DNA from: Eretmocerus hayati
Lineage: Eukaryota; Arthropoda; Insecta; Hymenoptera; Aphelinidae
Direction of reading: 5' to 3'
NCBI GenBank assembly: GCA_029851415.1
Contig: CM056743.1
Span: forward strand, 67,796,186-67,860,185
DNA: 64,000 bases
Position 1 is the first letter of the stretch; the number at the start of each line of letters is the position of its first letter. This document shows positions 17,408 to 28,730 of the stretch, one piece after another. Under the pieces are notes generated by a model. That model had not been told where the DNA came from. It saw nothing but the letters and a program-made list of their open reading frames with translations, and made no database searches. Position numbers and translations under genes: made by a program.

Positions 17408-18625
17408 CATCAAGGCTCGAGGAGTTCAGAAAATTATCTGAACTTATCTTTAGTCCCACATAATAATGGAGACTATAATGAATTTTGATATTCAAGAGTT
17501 TTCAAGTTTGTCTCAACTGTATGGCTTATATGGGAGCTCGATGTCCCTATTAAGAGGCTTCCTTACATGAAGACATTCTGTAGCAAGTTGGAGGACTATA
17601 TTCTCAATCAAGCACTTTTCCTGTACTTATTTGTGTACTTCTGAAGTTCGTGAGTATCATCCCCTAAACTGTTGTCCTTTCATATCGCTGAGAATTCGAT
17701 AGCACTTAAACCTTAGCTGGCACGATTCCCCCAAATGGCACAGCTGGCATCCCTGAGTCGTATCAACCCAGGTAGAAAAATTGATGTTTATGGCCTCCGT
17801 GTTTTATCCCTTGGATTCAAATTTTTTTTGTAGCCTTTTTGATATTTTTCGAAAGAAGCAATATACCCAGATCTTCACAAAGATCAAATCAAAAGTTCCC
17901 AAAAATACAAATGTTCAAAAAATGCAAAAATGACCCCTCCACTGAAAAAATTCTAGAGGATGCAATTTGCATATAAATGAGCTGAAAATGTGACTGAGTC
18001 ATCTCAGGATAAGGCTAATTCAAGCAAGAAACAGTGCAAGAGTGGATCTTGGAAAAAAGTATCCATTCCGAGGTGTTTGGACATATAAATTGAGGATTCC
18101 CATTTTCACTCCATATGTCAAAATGAACACTTTTCTTTGATGATCGGCCATAGTATTTCTTTTTCTTTTATCTACCAGATCTTGAGATCATCCAGTTGAA
18201 ATTTTACCTCGTTGCAATGTAAATTGCGACTTTTAGAATTTGTACAATGAAAAGTCTCTTTTTGCATTGGTTGCAATGATATATTAGTGGAAAAACTCTT
18301 ATTTTGCTTTTGTTGGAATTTTTTCGCATCGCTGTCAAATCCATGAGATTCGGCTGTAAGACGTATGTATTCGATACGAGAGTAGTGATCAAAGTAACTG
18401 CTCGTACATTATTCGGAATGCATTATGAATAAGGTAACAAACTTGAGTTCAAAATACATAACGCGCGCATAGGTGGCACACTTGGGTCCATCCGACCCAG
18501 CGGTTATTTTGCTTGGCTGTGACGGAGCGACGCACGCGCCAAAATTACGGCCCAATTCACGAGTTTACTCAGAATTACTAATTGGTGGTCACGGAACCTC
18601 CCTCTGCCAGCTCTATATTGATTAA
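17408..18625 (+). other. No gene seen; upstream region of the integrase gene
   Basis: AT-rich sequence between the left inverted repeat and the first integrase exon. A GC-richer patch at about 18460-18545 lies shortly before the start codon and could be promoter-proximal. No clear TATA/initiator pair was found. Confidence 0.4.
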
Positions 18626-21162
18626 ATGCCATTCAGTATTAATGTTAAGCTACATCAGCTTCAACCACTTGTTGCAGCCATCATGGAGGTGTATATCCAG
18701 AATAACCAAGAAGCCGTCTGCCTCGAAATTGATGACGGGGTGTTGTCGTTGGAAGACTTGCAAATTGTCTTTCCTGCAGCTGTTGGTTTGCGATATCACC
18801 TGAAAGAGAAACTGCACATCGTTGAGAAGCACGCTAATCTTCTATCATTCAATCCAGATGTCACAGAATATTACGTATATACAGATGAAGGTATGAAGTT
18901 GCAAAATCAACCACACTTAGTTCTAGAATAGTAAATCATGTTATTATCGATGGCTCAGAGAAGGAAGGAAGTATCTGTAATCGTAAGACTTGAAAGGAGC
19001 TATCCAAAAATTTTTGTGAAAGGAATCATCTGAAGATGTTTACTTGAGAGAAACTTTTCGAATTTGTCTGATATAAAAGGAACTATCTGGAAATTGCAGT
19101 TGGAGAAAGTAATTATCTATGCATTTTTCGCTAAAAGAAACTATCTAGAATCGTAAGAGTTGTCTGGAACTATCTGAATTTGTCTGATTCAAAAGGAAAT
19201 ATCTGAAAATTTATGTTTGAGGAAGGAACTATCTGTGAATTTCGGGTTTAAAAAGAACCATCAGATAGTTCTTTCTAAACCAGAAATTTACATTTAGTTC
19301 CTCGTCAACCGGACGTTTTCAGATAGTTCCTTCTACATCAGACAAATTCAGATAGTTGCTTTCAACTCTTACGATTCTAGATAGTTCCTTTCAGCCAAAA
19401 ATTCATAGATAGTTCTTTTTACGGACACTTTTAAATAGTTCCTCTCAACCAAACAATTTTAGATAGTTCCTTTTAACCAGATATGTACAGATAGTTCCTT
19501 TCAAGTTTCACGATTTCAGATAGTTCCTTTTCACTCTGAGCCATCGTTGTGTTTCATTCATTTCATTTGTCTAATTTGATTGGAGAGAATGTGGTAACTT
19601 GCCAATGTAGAGGAATCTTACACTGGTATTCATAGTCGTTATAACTCGAGACTCAAGAATTAATTCGTGAGTTAGGCGCTGTAATCGGCGGGGATAGAAA
19701 AAAAACTTCAATCCTGTGATGCTCTGCAGCACTGGGACAACGTGAGGTGATTGAGTTGTCTTTAGTTTATTCTTCTGACTATGAATATTAGCGTAAGATG
19801 TTCTGAATTTTCATACGCAGCTTTCTATGGTATTGATGACACTTTTCCATTTGCAATAACATTCATAGATAACTATTACCGAACCAATACGGAACTCTTC
19901 TATTTCTTATTAATTGTCCCTTCAACGATTATATCATCATTCTTGACTGCATCTGATGTTGAATATTTCCTTTGTCAGATATTCGCAACAACCATGATCT
20001 GTTTCTGAGAGTGGAGGTCAGGAAATATTTCTACGAGAGATACACGTACAAGGAGATGATCAGGATGCTGGAAAAATGTAGCAAAATTCAAATATCACTG
20101 CGAAATCTTAAACGACTTCTGAAAGAAATGGGCCTAAAGCGAAAACGAGTGATTGAGAGCCCCATCGGTTTGGTGAGAGCTGCAATTCTCCAAGAATTAG
20201 ACGGCCCAGCCTGTGATATCGGATATCGGCCAATGTGGCAGAGACTTCGAGCAGACTACTATCTCGATGTCAAACAAGAGACAGTTTTGGAGGTCATGAG
20301 AGAACTTGATCCTGTTGGTATCGAAAGGAGATCAAAATATAGGTTGAAACGACGTATTTACAGAGTCTTGGGGCCAAACCATATATGGCACATAGATGGA
20401 TTTGACAAGCTCAAGAGATGGGGTTTTGCCATACACGGCTGTGTTGATGGCTGCTCAAGAAAAGTGCTTTAGCTCGAGGTCGCAACGACAAATAACAACC
20501 CTAGAGTTGTCGCTTATTATTTTCTTGAAGGGGTATGTGAACATGGATGCGTTCCAATAATTGTGAGGACCGATCGTGGGACCGAGAACCAAATCATTGA
20601 AGTCATTCAAAGAGTACTCAGGCACGAGCATACAGATCCTGATGCTCAAAAATACTGCTTCATCAAAGGAAGGAGCGTACACAATGAAAGGGTGGAAAAA
20701 TATTGGAAACAGCTGAGGGACTCTACTTTGGGGTTCTATATTGATCTGTTTAGAGGTATGGAGGCCACAAAAGTCTTAGATCAGGCAGATATAGTCCAAG
20801 TGGAGTTGCTGAGATATTGTTTCGGCAAATCTATCCAGAATGATTTGAGACGATCTACAAAAGAGTGGAACGAGCACCGTATACGCTTGCAAAAAGATAT
20901 TGACGCTCCATGTGGCATTCCTAACATGATTTACCACTGCCCGGAGGAGTTCGGCCTCATTGACTGCAGAAAACCAGTAAATTTAAACATTATACCATAG
21001 TTTATGGAAAGAGTTACGACTATGCCCAAAATCTACAATGAATATACTGAAGCTTTTGTGAAGCTCTTGATACCAGATGTCTCACCTCCAAACAACCCGA
21101 GAGAGGCCTACAATCTTTTTTTGCGAATTCGAGAACTAATGGAGGTTATGGATACAATTTGA
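18626..21162 (+). pseudogene. Spliced IS3EU-like integrase gene with TDP-43 N-like first exon, two in-frame TAG stops
   Basis: Exon 1 is 18626-18890 (265 nt, phase 1, donor GAAG|GTATGA) and exon 2 starts at 19979 after TTTGTCAG. The frame is kept across the junction. Exon 1 encodes a small domain (LEIDDGVLSLEDLQIVFP, AVGLRY, DVTEYYVY) resembling the TDP-43 N-terminal fold. Exon 2 encodes a helical DNA-binding part and an integrase core with Asp in IWHIDGFDKL, Asp in VRTDRGTEN and Glu in HNERVEKYW. TAG at 20470-20472 interrupts the core where relatives have Trp. A second TAG at 20998-21000 precedes about 53 further codons up to TGA at 21160-21162. This copy is probably inactive unless the stops are read through. 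Confidence 0.75.
18950..19545. repeat. Inverted array of a GGAACTATCTG motif inside the integrase intron
   Basis: From about 18955 to 19260 AGGAACTATCTG-like units recur on the + strand every 35-60 bp. From about 19260 to 19540 the reverse complement CAGATAGTTCC recurs with similar spacing. The two halves can fold into one long imperfect hairpin inside the first intron (18891-19978). Confidence 0.8.
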
Positions 21163-23864
21163 GTGCGACCAAGCGTACCATTTGCTCATTGCATTCTTGA
21201 TTTATTCTATATTCAGACAGAATCATTTTGCGTGGAAATAGCGTGGTTTGTGGTGATTCAACTTCATTATCCCGCATTGTGTATACGTCATTGAAAGGAG
21301 GTGAGTTGACCAGAATCTAAAGCTTCACGAGAGTGATGAGTTGACTTTGATAAATCCTGTTGTTTCTAATTGAAGACTTTTAACATAATCAACAACAATT
21401 ATGGACAGTCCTGGATTTGTTTGGATATGATTTGCAAAAATCCAGGCCTACGAAAATCAAAATTAGAAATCATGTACGATTCCATTTGTCCTTATAGTCC
21501 ACCTTCAATAATTCTAATGTATAGTTGATGTAACTTATTTGAAATTTGACTTGACTTGCTCAATGAGTATTGGTCATTTCTTTTTAACGGCTGTCATGTA
21601 CACTAAGAGTGAATTGAAACGCTCGTGGAAATTCGAATTATTATAATTCAGAAGTTTATTGTGAAATGATTGAATATGAAATGTTTCCTCGTAACGAATT
21701 TACTTCTCGAAAATCAAACGTACTGGAGAGTGCAATTATTCTCTCGTATCATATTGAAATTTTCCAGATTCTGACTCAATTTCAATTTTGAATATGAGTT
21801 ATGATTTGTAGTGTCTCTTTCACAGCTCTGGAGAGTCCTCGATCGTTACGATAGTCTGTGCTAGGACAGATAAGGAATCTTTCCTCGAGTTGATCTAGTG
21901 ATGCACAGTTGTACATTCTCGCGAGTGATCGATATTAATTTGTTGCGGATTAGTCTCTCTCTATCTTCAAACAATTGCACATATCATATCGAGAACGAAC
22001 CAAGTATGCACAGATTCATAATAGGATATTGTTGCAAATTGTACTTATTTTATGCAAGTTTTCGATTGGGTAAATGCGTTACGTAATTAAAGATCTCATT
22101 TTTTGACACCTAAAAAATCGCGATGCCATTACGAACATGTCCGTCGTTATGCGATGGTAAACAACATGAATGATGGTGAGACTCGTTATCGTGAAAGTTG
22201 ATGAAAGAACTCCTCCACTGAGTCTTTCGTTCATGTCTTGCAGGAATGCTCTTGCAGAACTTTCTACAGTCTACATCAATTGAATGAAAATGATGAAAAA
22301 TTGTACATTGTGGAGCAAGGGGAAGTTTCCTACGGAGAATGATTGTACAGGATGAATGAGATCTCAACGAACTTGATGTCAGAATAATCTTGTAAATTCC
22401 AGATTTTTTAGAAATAATTTTTGCATGGATTACAACGTCAATGTCATGGTTAATGATTTTTATGCGAATGTGGAATAATATGAATGATGTAGGGTATTGA
22501 CACGAAAATAATAAAGTGCCTTATCACTCTTGATTGATAGAATTTATTATCTCTCATGAAACAGTATCTCATGCAAAACATTTTATGCGCAATTTTCATG
22601 TGATTATCTCATACCTTGAGCTGGCGATTATTCAGCCACAACTCGTCTTTCTCACTTACTCGAATGTAGCTCTCCCCATGCAAGGAAAATCAATGCAACG
22701 CATGCGTGTACACAACAACACTCAACAAGACTAGGTGACTCTTTAGTAACCTTACATTAAAAATTTTATCTTGACAGAGATCACAGTCAATTTTGTATGA
22801 CTTTAGAGTGACTTGTTTCATAGTAACAAGACGATATCTGAATATACACAAGGTTGAGAGTTTTGTGGCCGACACAATTAGCTAATCCCTATGAGCACCA
22901 ATTATTCCTTGAATTAGTATCTGCAGTCTACATTACGATCAGCATTAGAGCCTTCAATAAACAATAAAAACTTGCTTTTTCCACAGATCGTGGACATTGT
23001 TACACATTATCAACGAGAAATCTAATCTCAAGACATTGTCAGTTACTGAATTATACAGTCAAATTAGGAGGTGAAACATGCTGTGATTTGTCGGGTAAAG
23101 TGAGCTGCGCTGATCTCAAGTTGTATGAGATGCCCACTATTCAATACAATAACTGTCGAGATCCAATGTCAACAACTTTAGAGTCGGTCGAATGGTTGTA
23201 TTCTCTACTTCGAAGACACCTAAGATTAAAGTAGTTTAGTATTCATATCTTAATGATAGTGGCTCTATTCACGGGACTATCCGTACAAAACATATAAAAA
23301 CCCATTTTCGAAAATGACTAAACCTCCACCTGACCCACACTTTCGTAAGGAACTACGATTAGGAAACTTTCGCTCAATGCGCAAGTAAATCGTTACGATA
23401 AATTTTGGTCACGTTACATAGAGGAAATTGCCAATAGGGCTGGGCATTGTTGTTTCAAAGTATTCATTCAAGTATATAAACATTCAATTCCGATGTGAAC
23501 TCTTGGTCTGAGGAAAAATGAGTCCAGAATGATTTAAAGACTCTTGAGATAAGGAAGATCTTTCATTCGATCAACTTTGGAATATCCAGCAAATCGAAAG
23601 TTCGACGAATACAATACTAATATGACGCGGACGAGTAACTTGTACGAGTTACGTGTTCACGCAAACAGTTCTTTCTTAATCTAATAAAATTCTTCATAAA
23701 AATCCAACTTCAATCTCAACATACCATACTTCATGAACATGTGTGTTCAGTACGCTAGAAAATATCACTCTCGAACAGTTTTAAACTGTAACGATGCAAT
23801 ACATACAAAATGAAGGTCACAAGAAGGAGTTCCACTTATATACAATATTGCTGATTGTGACGCT
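21163..23864. other. 2.7 kb without a supportable gene
   Basis: AT-rich spacer between the convergent integrase and kinase genes. Only short frames with no recognisable product are present. Some may be UTR of either gene. Confidence 0.5.
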
Positions 23865-24281
23865 TCAAGACCAGCTTTTTTCAGTAGTAATACTGAAGAG
23901 GAACAAACGTTGAGCAATAACTGTATGAGTACTTGTTCGAAAATATAATGATCGAAATCCCGATTTCCATTTGTAAGAGGAAGAACCCAAATTTCGCTTT
24001 AAAATATGAGACCAATTTGGCTGCCACTTCAGAAAAAGCATAGCTACCACCTGAGTACAGGGGAGAAGAGAAATAGTGGTGCGAGGAGTTGACGAGAGCC
24101 GCGCAATCAAAATCTCGTTATTCATCTCACTTTGACTCGCTTTCAGCGCCTCAACTGTAGGAAATTGAGCATCACCGGAAACGATTTCTACAGAAAAATT
24201 ATTTTTTCGAAAAAGGACTCGTAGAATTTTGGTACAGGTTGACTTACAAGTAAAATGATTTAATCTTCCATCATAAGTCAT
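23865..24281 (-). other. Unassigned open frame downstream of the kinase
   Basis: 138 codons starting with ATG at 24281, about 200 nt after the kinase stop. A good donor (CTT|GTAAGT) lies within the first 40 nt and acceptor-like CTACAG sits near 24157, so the open frame may be partly intron. The product has no recognisable domain. It could be a further exon of an alternative kinase transcript, or chance. Confidence 0.25.
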
Positions 24282-24485
24282 CTAATTTTCTCTCACGAGG
24301 CAAGCTAGGACCAACAGAGTTTTCAGTATCTAAGTTGGAAATTTTGTCATGTGGTGTACTGCCAAGCCTGCAAATCTACGAAGGAAATAATTACATCATT
24401 GGGCATAACAGTCATGCAAAGATACATTTACTATTGTTCTGAGCTCATGATCTTTTCACTTACTGAGGGTGGTAGAAGCGTCTTA

Positions 24486-27214
24486 TTATTGTGGCCACTC
24501 TGATGGTAGATCTTTGAGAACTTCAACAGCAGTCGGTCTTTTGACCTGATTTTGGTAAAAGCTTACAGTTTGTCCGGATGGTGTTTTGTAGAAGAAGCAT
24601 TCAGCCAACGGTTCTCGAATACCGTCTATAATCCTACTTAGATCTGGAAGCTCTCCAGTCCTGAATTTGTTCTCCATTTCAGTCCAGTCCTCATCCAAGT
24701 CATCATTGTCATCATTCAAAGGGAATGTATACCTATGTTGGAGCAATTCATTAGCTACACATGCCATCGACCAAACATCAGACTCTTCTGTGAATGTACA
24801 AAGCGACAGCAGCACCTCAGGACTCATATAAATCAAAGTCCCTATAGGTCTTGGCCTTCCATTGCTCGACTCAATATGGGCAAATAATCTTCTCCGAGTT
24901 TTGGCCAGCCCAAGATCACATAATTTCAGGACGAGTGTGCTCGTCAACAACATATTTCCTGGCTTGATGTCTCGGTGGAAAATTTTATGAGAATGTAGAT
25001 AATGTAGAACGCCGAAAGCTTGTTTTATTATGTCCAACTTCTGAAAATTCTTCAAAGCCAATTTTTTCTTGGTCGCCTCATCGTAGATGACTTTTCGTAA
25101 GTCGGGCTCATCAATTTTCTCCATGACTATGTACAGATGTTTATCATCATATGAAATACCCATGAGCAAGACCACATTTGTATGACGTAACACACTCATC
25201 GTGGAAACCTCCTTCTCGAAGGAGCTCAAGCTGGTTACACTGATATCCATACGTTTCAAAGCTACATTCGATGGAACCATTTACCTGACTTCACTTCACC
25301 AAAAGATCCTTTGCCTAGAACATTCTCCGATATATTCAGGTCTGTTATCGGGATAGTTGTAAGTGACTGACATTTCATATTCTTCAGATCAAGAATTTTT
25401 TGCCGTTTATTTGTAGGTATTTTGAAAATAAAGTCATCTGTAGCCTCTGATTCGACAGCTTTGTGGGGCATACTTAAGTCAACACCTTTTGGCAGGTCAC
25501 TCTTAGGGCTCGTAACAGGTATTGGAGGTTCTAATGACTTATCGAGGACGGCTCTGTTGACTCCAAATACATTGCATGTGTCTTTTGAAGGGCTGGTGAG
25601 ATTGTCGATAGCATGAATTGGCCGAACTTTGGTTGGACTTATTACATCCACTCTTTGCTTCGATTTGAAATTTTCTTTTCCAGGATTCTTTTTTTCGGGA
25701 CTAGATTTAGGCGATCGTCCATTAAGTTCGATAATAGGTTTTGTTGCAGTTGTTGGTGCCCCTTGCAATCTGGTTGTGAGTAAATGGAGCTCGATTCGGT
25801 GCTTGTCTTCTATTTCTTTTGCTGCAAATTCTTCAAAACAGTCTTTACCAGAAACAGTGCCAAACTTTTCGAAAGGCACATTCCCAGATGTAGCCAGGTC
25901 GATCTTGGAGTATAGAGGATTAAAATAGTTGCTTGTTAGATGGTCGCTGAATGTATTCACAGCAATTTCTTTCATTTCACAGGCAGTTAGTTTTGAGCCT
26001 TTAGGTACTTCTATTATTTGTGGCAAGGCATTGGGCTGGAGTCTGTCGAAATTTTGGGTTGCAACATCTCGGTGTTTCCACACTAATTTCACTTTACGAT
26101 CCTTGTGCTTGTTTCCTACTTTTTGGTTCCCTGACTGGAAACAAGAAATGGGAATTATTAAACGGATATTCTAGTTCACGAATTAATATTCAATTATAAG
26201 TACAACTTTTTGTAATTGTGCAGTTTCAAAGTAGTCATAGCAAGTCACAGAGTTGTTTGAATACATTTTGAAAGATACTAATAAATTTCTTTCGTTTGTT
26301 ATGATGCGTTTGTCTCTCCCATGGTAACAAAAAATCGTGTCAAAAGTTAAGCATTAGGATCCATGTAATATTTTCCACAATAATGATTTCATATCCAAAA
26401 AAGGTCCACATTGGCTGTAATGAGTAGTAGTCCGGCGGCCGAGCAGGGTTCCGTAGCATTTTGTACCAGCGCGAACAAATGTTGTTGATTCCCAAGTATT
26501 TTGACCCGCTGAATCCGATTTTCGATGGTGGAAAGTCGGAAAATTGGGCCATAAATTGATATTAACAAATTTTTATAAACAATTGGAAAATGCATTTTTT
26601 CGCTCCAAAAAAATTTTTTCTATAATCTTTGGCACATTTTAAACAAAAAAGGCCTCCACAAAAATTCCATGAAAATGCAATGTTTTCATTCGACCAACCC
26701 TGGATTGACTCTTGTTAACTTATAACAAAGTCAGAATCCAGGATGAAGAAGAACAAATCATCTTTGTGGGCTGACCATACATTGAAAACTGAGTATAGCT
26801 ACAATACCTCTTTTTTCATATCACATTCCAAGGCAGGTGGACCGTCCTTCCTAATTATGCCCAGAAGGTCATCATACGTTTCTTTTTGTGCACCAGACAG
26901 CGTCGGCTTGGTATCTGAGATTGTAATACTCTTGGTTGATTTACATTTCATATTAATTGACAATAAAAAAGAGAAAAGTAGATACCTGGCTCTAGGACTA
27001 CTTTGTATTCAGTCACATCTTTACATAAATAAAAAATGTTATTTTTGGGGTATATGCCTTTCCATGTGCGCTTTCCTTTGTAAAAGTGCTCAAGTCTGAG
27101 TCCCCGTGCATTTGGAATCAGTGACTTTAGTTGATCCATTGAAATTGCCCAATCGTCTATGTCAGTGGTGACCATTTCACCACGCTCTGGTGTCAATACG
27201 ATTGTAATACTCAT
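24486..27214 (-). pseudogene. Spliced Ser/Thr protein kinase gene with TDP-43 N-like first exon, one frameshift
   Basis: Exon 1 is 27214-26986 (229 nt, phase 1, donor CCAG|GTATCT). Exon 2 is 26914-26808 (acceptor TCTCAG, donor GAG|GTATTG). Exon 3 starts at 26134 after TTTCCAG. Frames join correctly at both junctions. Exon 1 has the small TDP-43 N-like domain (MDQLKSLIPNARGLRL, DVTEYKVV). A charged linker of about 260 residues leads to a kinase domain with GKGSFGEV, VALK, HRDIKPGN, DLG in place of DFG, and MSPEVL. A 1-nt loss near 25265-25275, between the Gly loop and VALK, breaks the frame. Otherwise it is open to TAA at 24486. It could be a captured host gene or a functional element gene. 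Confidence 0.75.
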
Positions 27215-27578
27215 TTTGACCTAGAGTAAGAATATTTCATAAATCTCAGTACACATTACACTTTACTTCTCTTCCCTGTAACAATGGGAGAGCTATTGTA
27301 TAGTTCAAAGATGAGAGCAATTGGATTGCTGACTTCAGTGATTCAAAATTCAAGAGCCATACCAGCTTTTAAAGAAGGGAGCACTGCAACGAGAATTATA
27401 CTTGGAAAATCAACACAAATTTAGTAACAACGCTAGGAGGTGCCCATAACTACTCAAGGGATGTACTTAATAGAAAATGATTGTCGCTACCAAAATACTC
27501 ACTTGAGAGTTATAAGAGTGCTGGTGAGGTGAGGAATTAGAGGGCCATCAAGCCATGATGAGAAGAACTAAAATAACC
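27215..27578 (-). other. Upstream region of the kinase gene
   Basis: 364 bp between the kinase start codon and the inner edge of the right inverted repeat. No TATA box is obvious, and the repeat itself may supply the promoter. Confidence 0.4.
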
Positions 27579-28724
27579 AATTCAATTCTCTTCGTACACA
27601 CCAATTGCAAAAGATACATCTGCAAAGTAAGAGTAACTTAACACAGACAATTCATGAGAATTTGATCAAGATTGAAGACTAGCATCTCATACATGACTCA
27701 CTGGAGATAGTAACCCAACACCGAGTAACTGGATTCACAATAATTCAAAACAGTTATTACACTAACTCAAAAAAATTCAATTTTCTATAATGACTATAGT
27801 GCAAAGTGGCATGCCAATGGAAGTAGTCATTGGAAAATATCCAGCGGTAAAGTTGATTTGGATATATATAGTGGATACATGCTTGCATAGTCTGATTCCA
27901 AAATAAAGCGAACATGAGTTCTCCATCAAAACTTGAGCAACGAAAGGTCATTTCTTTCAATAAGTATTCATACTCACCAAGCTTCTACCAAAATCTGTGC
28001 CTCAATCCCAATTTCAATTATGTTGATCTGATCTTCTCACACTTTTACCATCATGTTACTAAATTTGTTTTTTTAGAGCTCACAAATATTAGAACTGAGA
28101 TCTGAAACTATTATGCTCAACGTAGACTCAACATTCACATGAATGGTGTTCGTATACATCAAAAATAGAGATCTTGTACATACCTTGCACCACAATGAGA
28201 TGAGAACACCATCAAAGTATGATGAGCTCTGAAGAACCAAAACAATAAAATATAACCTCAAACTCTTGTTGTCCCAGCCTTGTCTTTCTACAATAACTGG
28301 ATTTCCCACAGCTCACTGTTTCTTCTTCTTCAATATTGATCGAAAAGGATTACACTATCCTCAACCTTTTTAGATTTCTTTTGGATCTTGAATTTCTGTG
28401 ATGAGACAACGACAATAAGGGTCTGCACACGGGTCAGACGTAAACAACACGTGTCTCTCGCTGCTGCAAATCCATCCAGATTTATGTACAAACAATTTAT
28501 GTACAAACATCACACACAAACGGTGCTCGTCAATCTGCACGACTTTTCTTATCACATGATCAAAGCAACTTCAATTTCCACCAAAAAATAACTTCCGTGC
28601 AGAATGCGCGGCATTTTCCCTCGCTGCCCGCACGTGAGCCGCGGAAAACGAAAGCCGCATGATTGCGGGACGCGATCTACTTTACCCGCAGAACCGCGAA
28701 CAGCGGCCCCTACAAGCTGCGGTA
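27579..28724 (-). repeat. Right terminal inverted repeat, 1,146 bp
   Basis: Reverse complement of 16262-17407 with a handful of substitutions and no net length difference. It ends GCTGCGGTA next to the TGGTTT duplication. Confidence 0.93.
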
Positions 28725-28730
28725 TGGTTT
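28725..28730 (+). repeat. 6-bp target-site duplication TGGTTT (right)
   Basis: Second copy of the target site. The R1-clade reading frame resumes here. Confidence 0.92.

Larger units (their letters stand above)
16262..28724 (+). mobile_element. 12.46-kb IS3EU-like DNA transposon carrying an integrase and a kinase
   Basis: Ends are 5'-TACCGC...GCGGTA-3' with inverted repeats of 1,146 bp on each side (16262-17407 and 27579-28724) and a TGGTTT duplication. The termini and 6-bp duplication fit what I recall of the IS3EU superfamily (TAY ends), and the integrase type agrees. Polintons also make 6-bp duplications, but there is no PolB, ATPase or capsid gene here. The two arms differ by only a few substitutions and no length change, so insertion is recent. 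Two spliced genes converge: integrase (+, from 18626) and kinase (-, from 27214). The IS3EU name is from memory and less certain than the structure. Confidence 0.85.

Noticed and set aside
18204..18392. Short - strand frame upstream of the integrase exon
   Set aside because: No promoter, no domain, AT-rich chance frame.
16262..28724. The large transposon as a second Polinton (6-bp duplication, long inverted repeats)
   Set aside because: No PolB, ATPase, protease or capsid gene. The integrase is of a different type and the ends are TACC rather than the usual Polinton AG.
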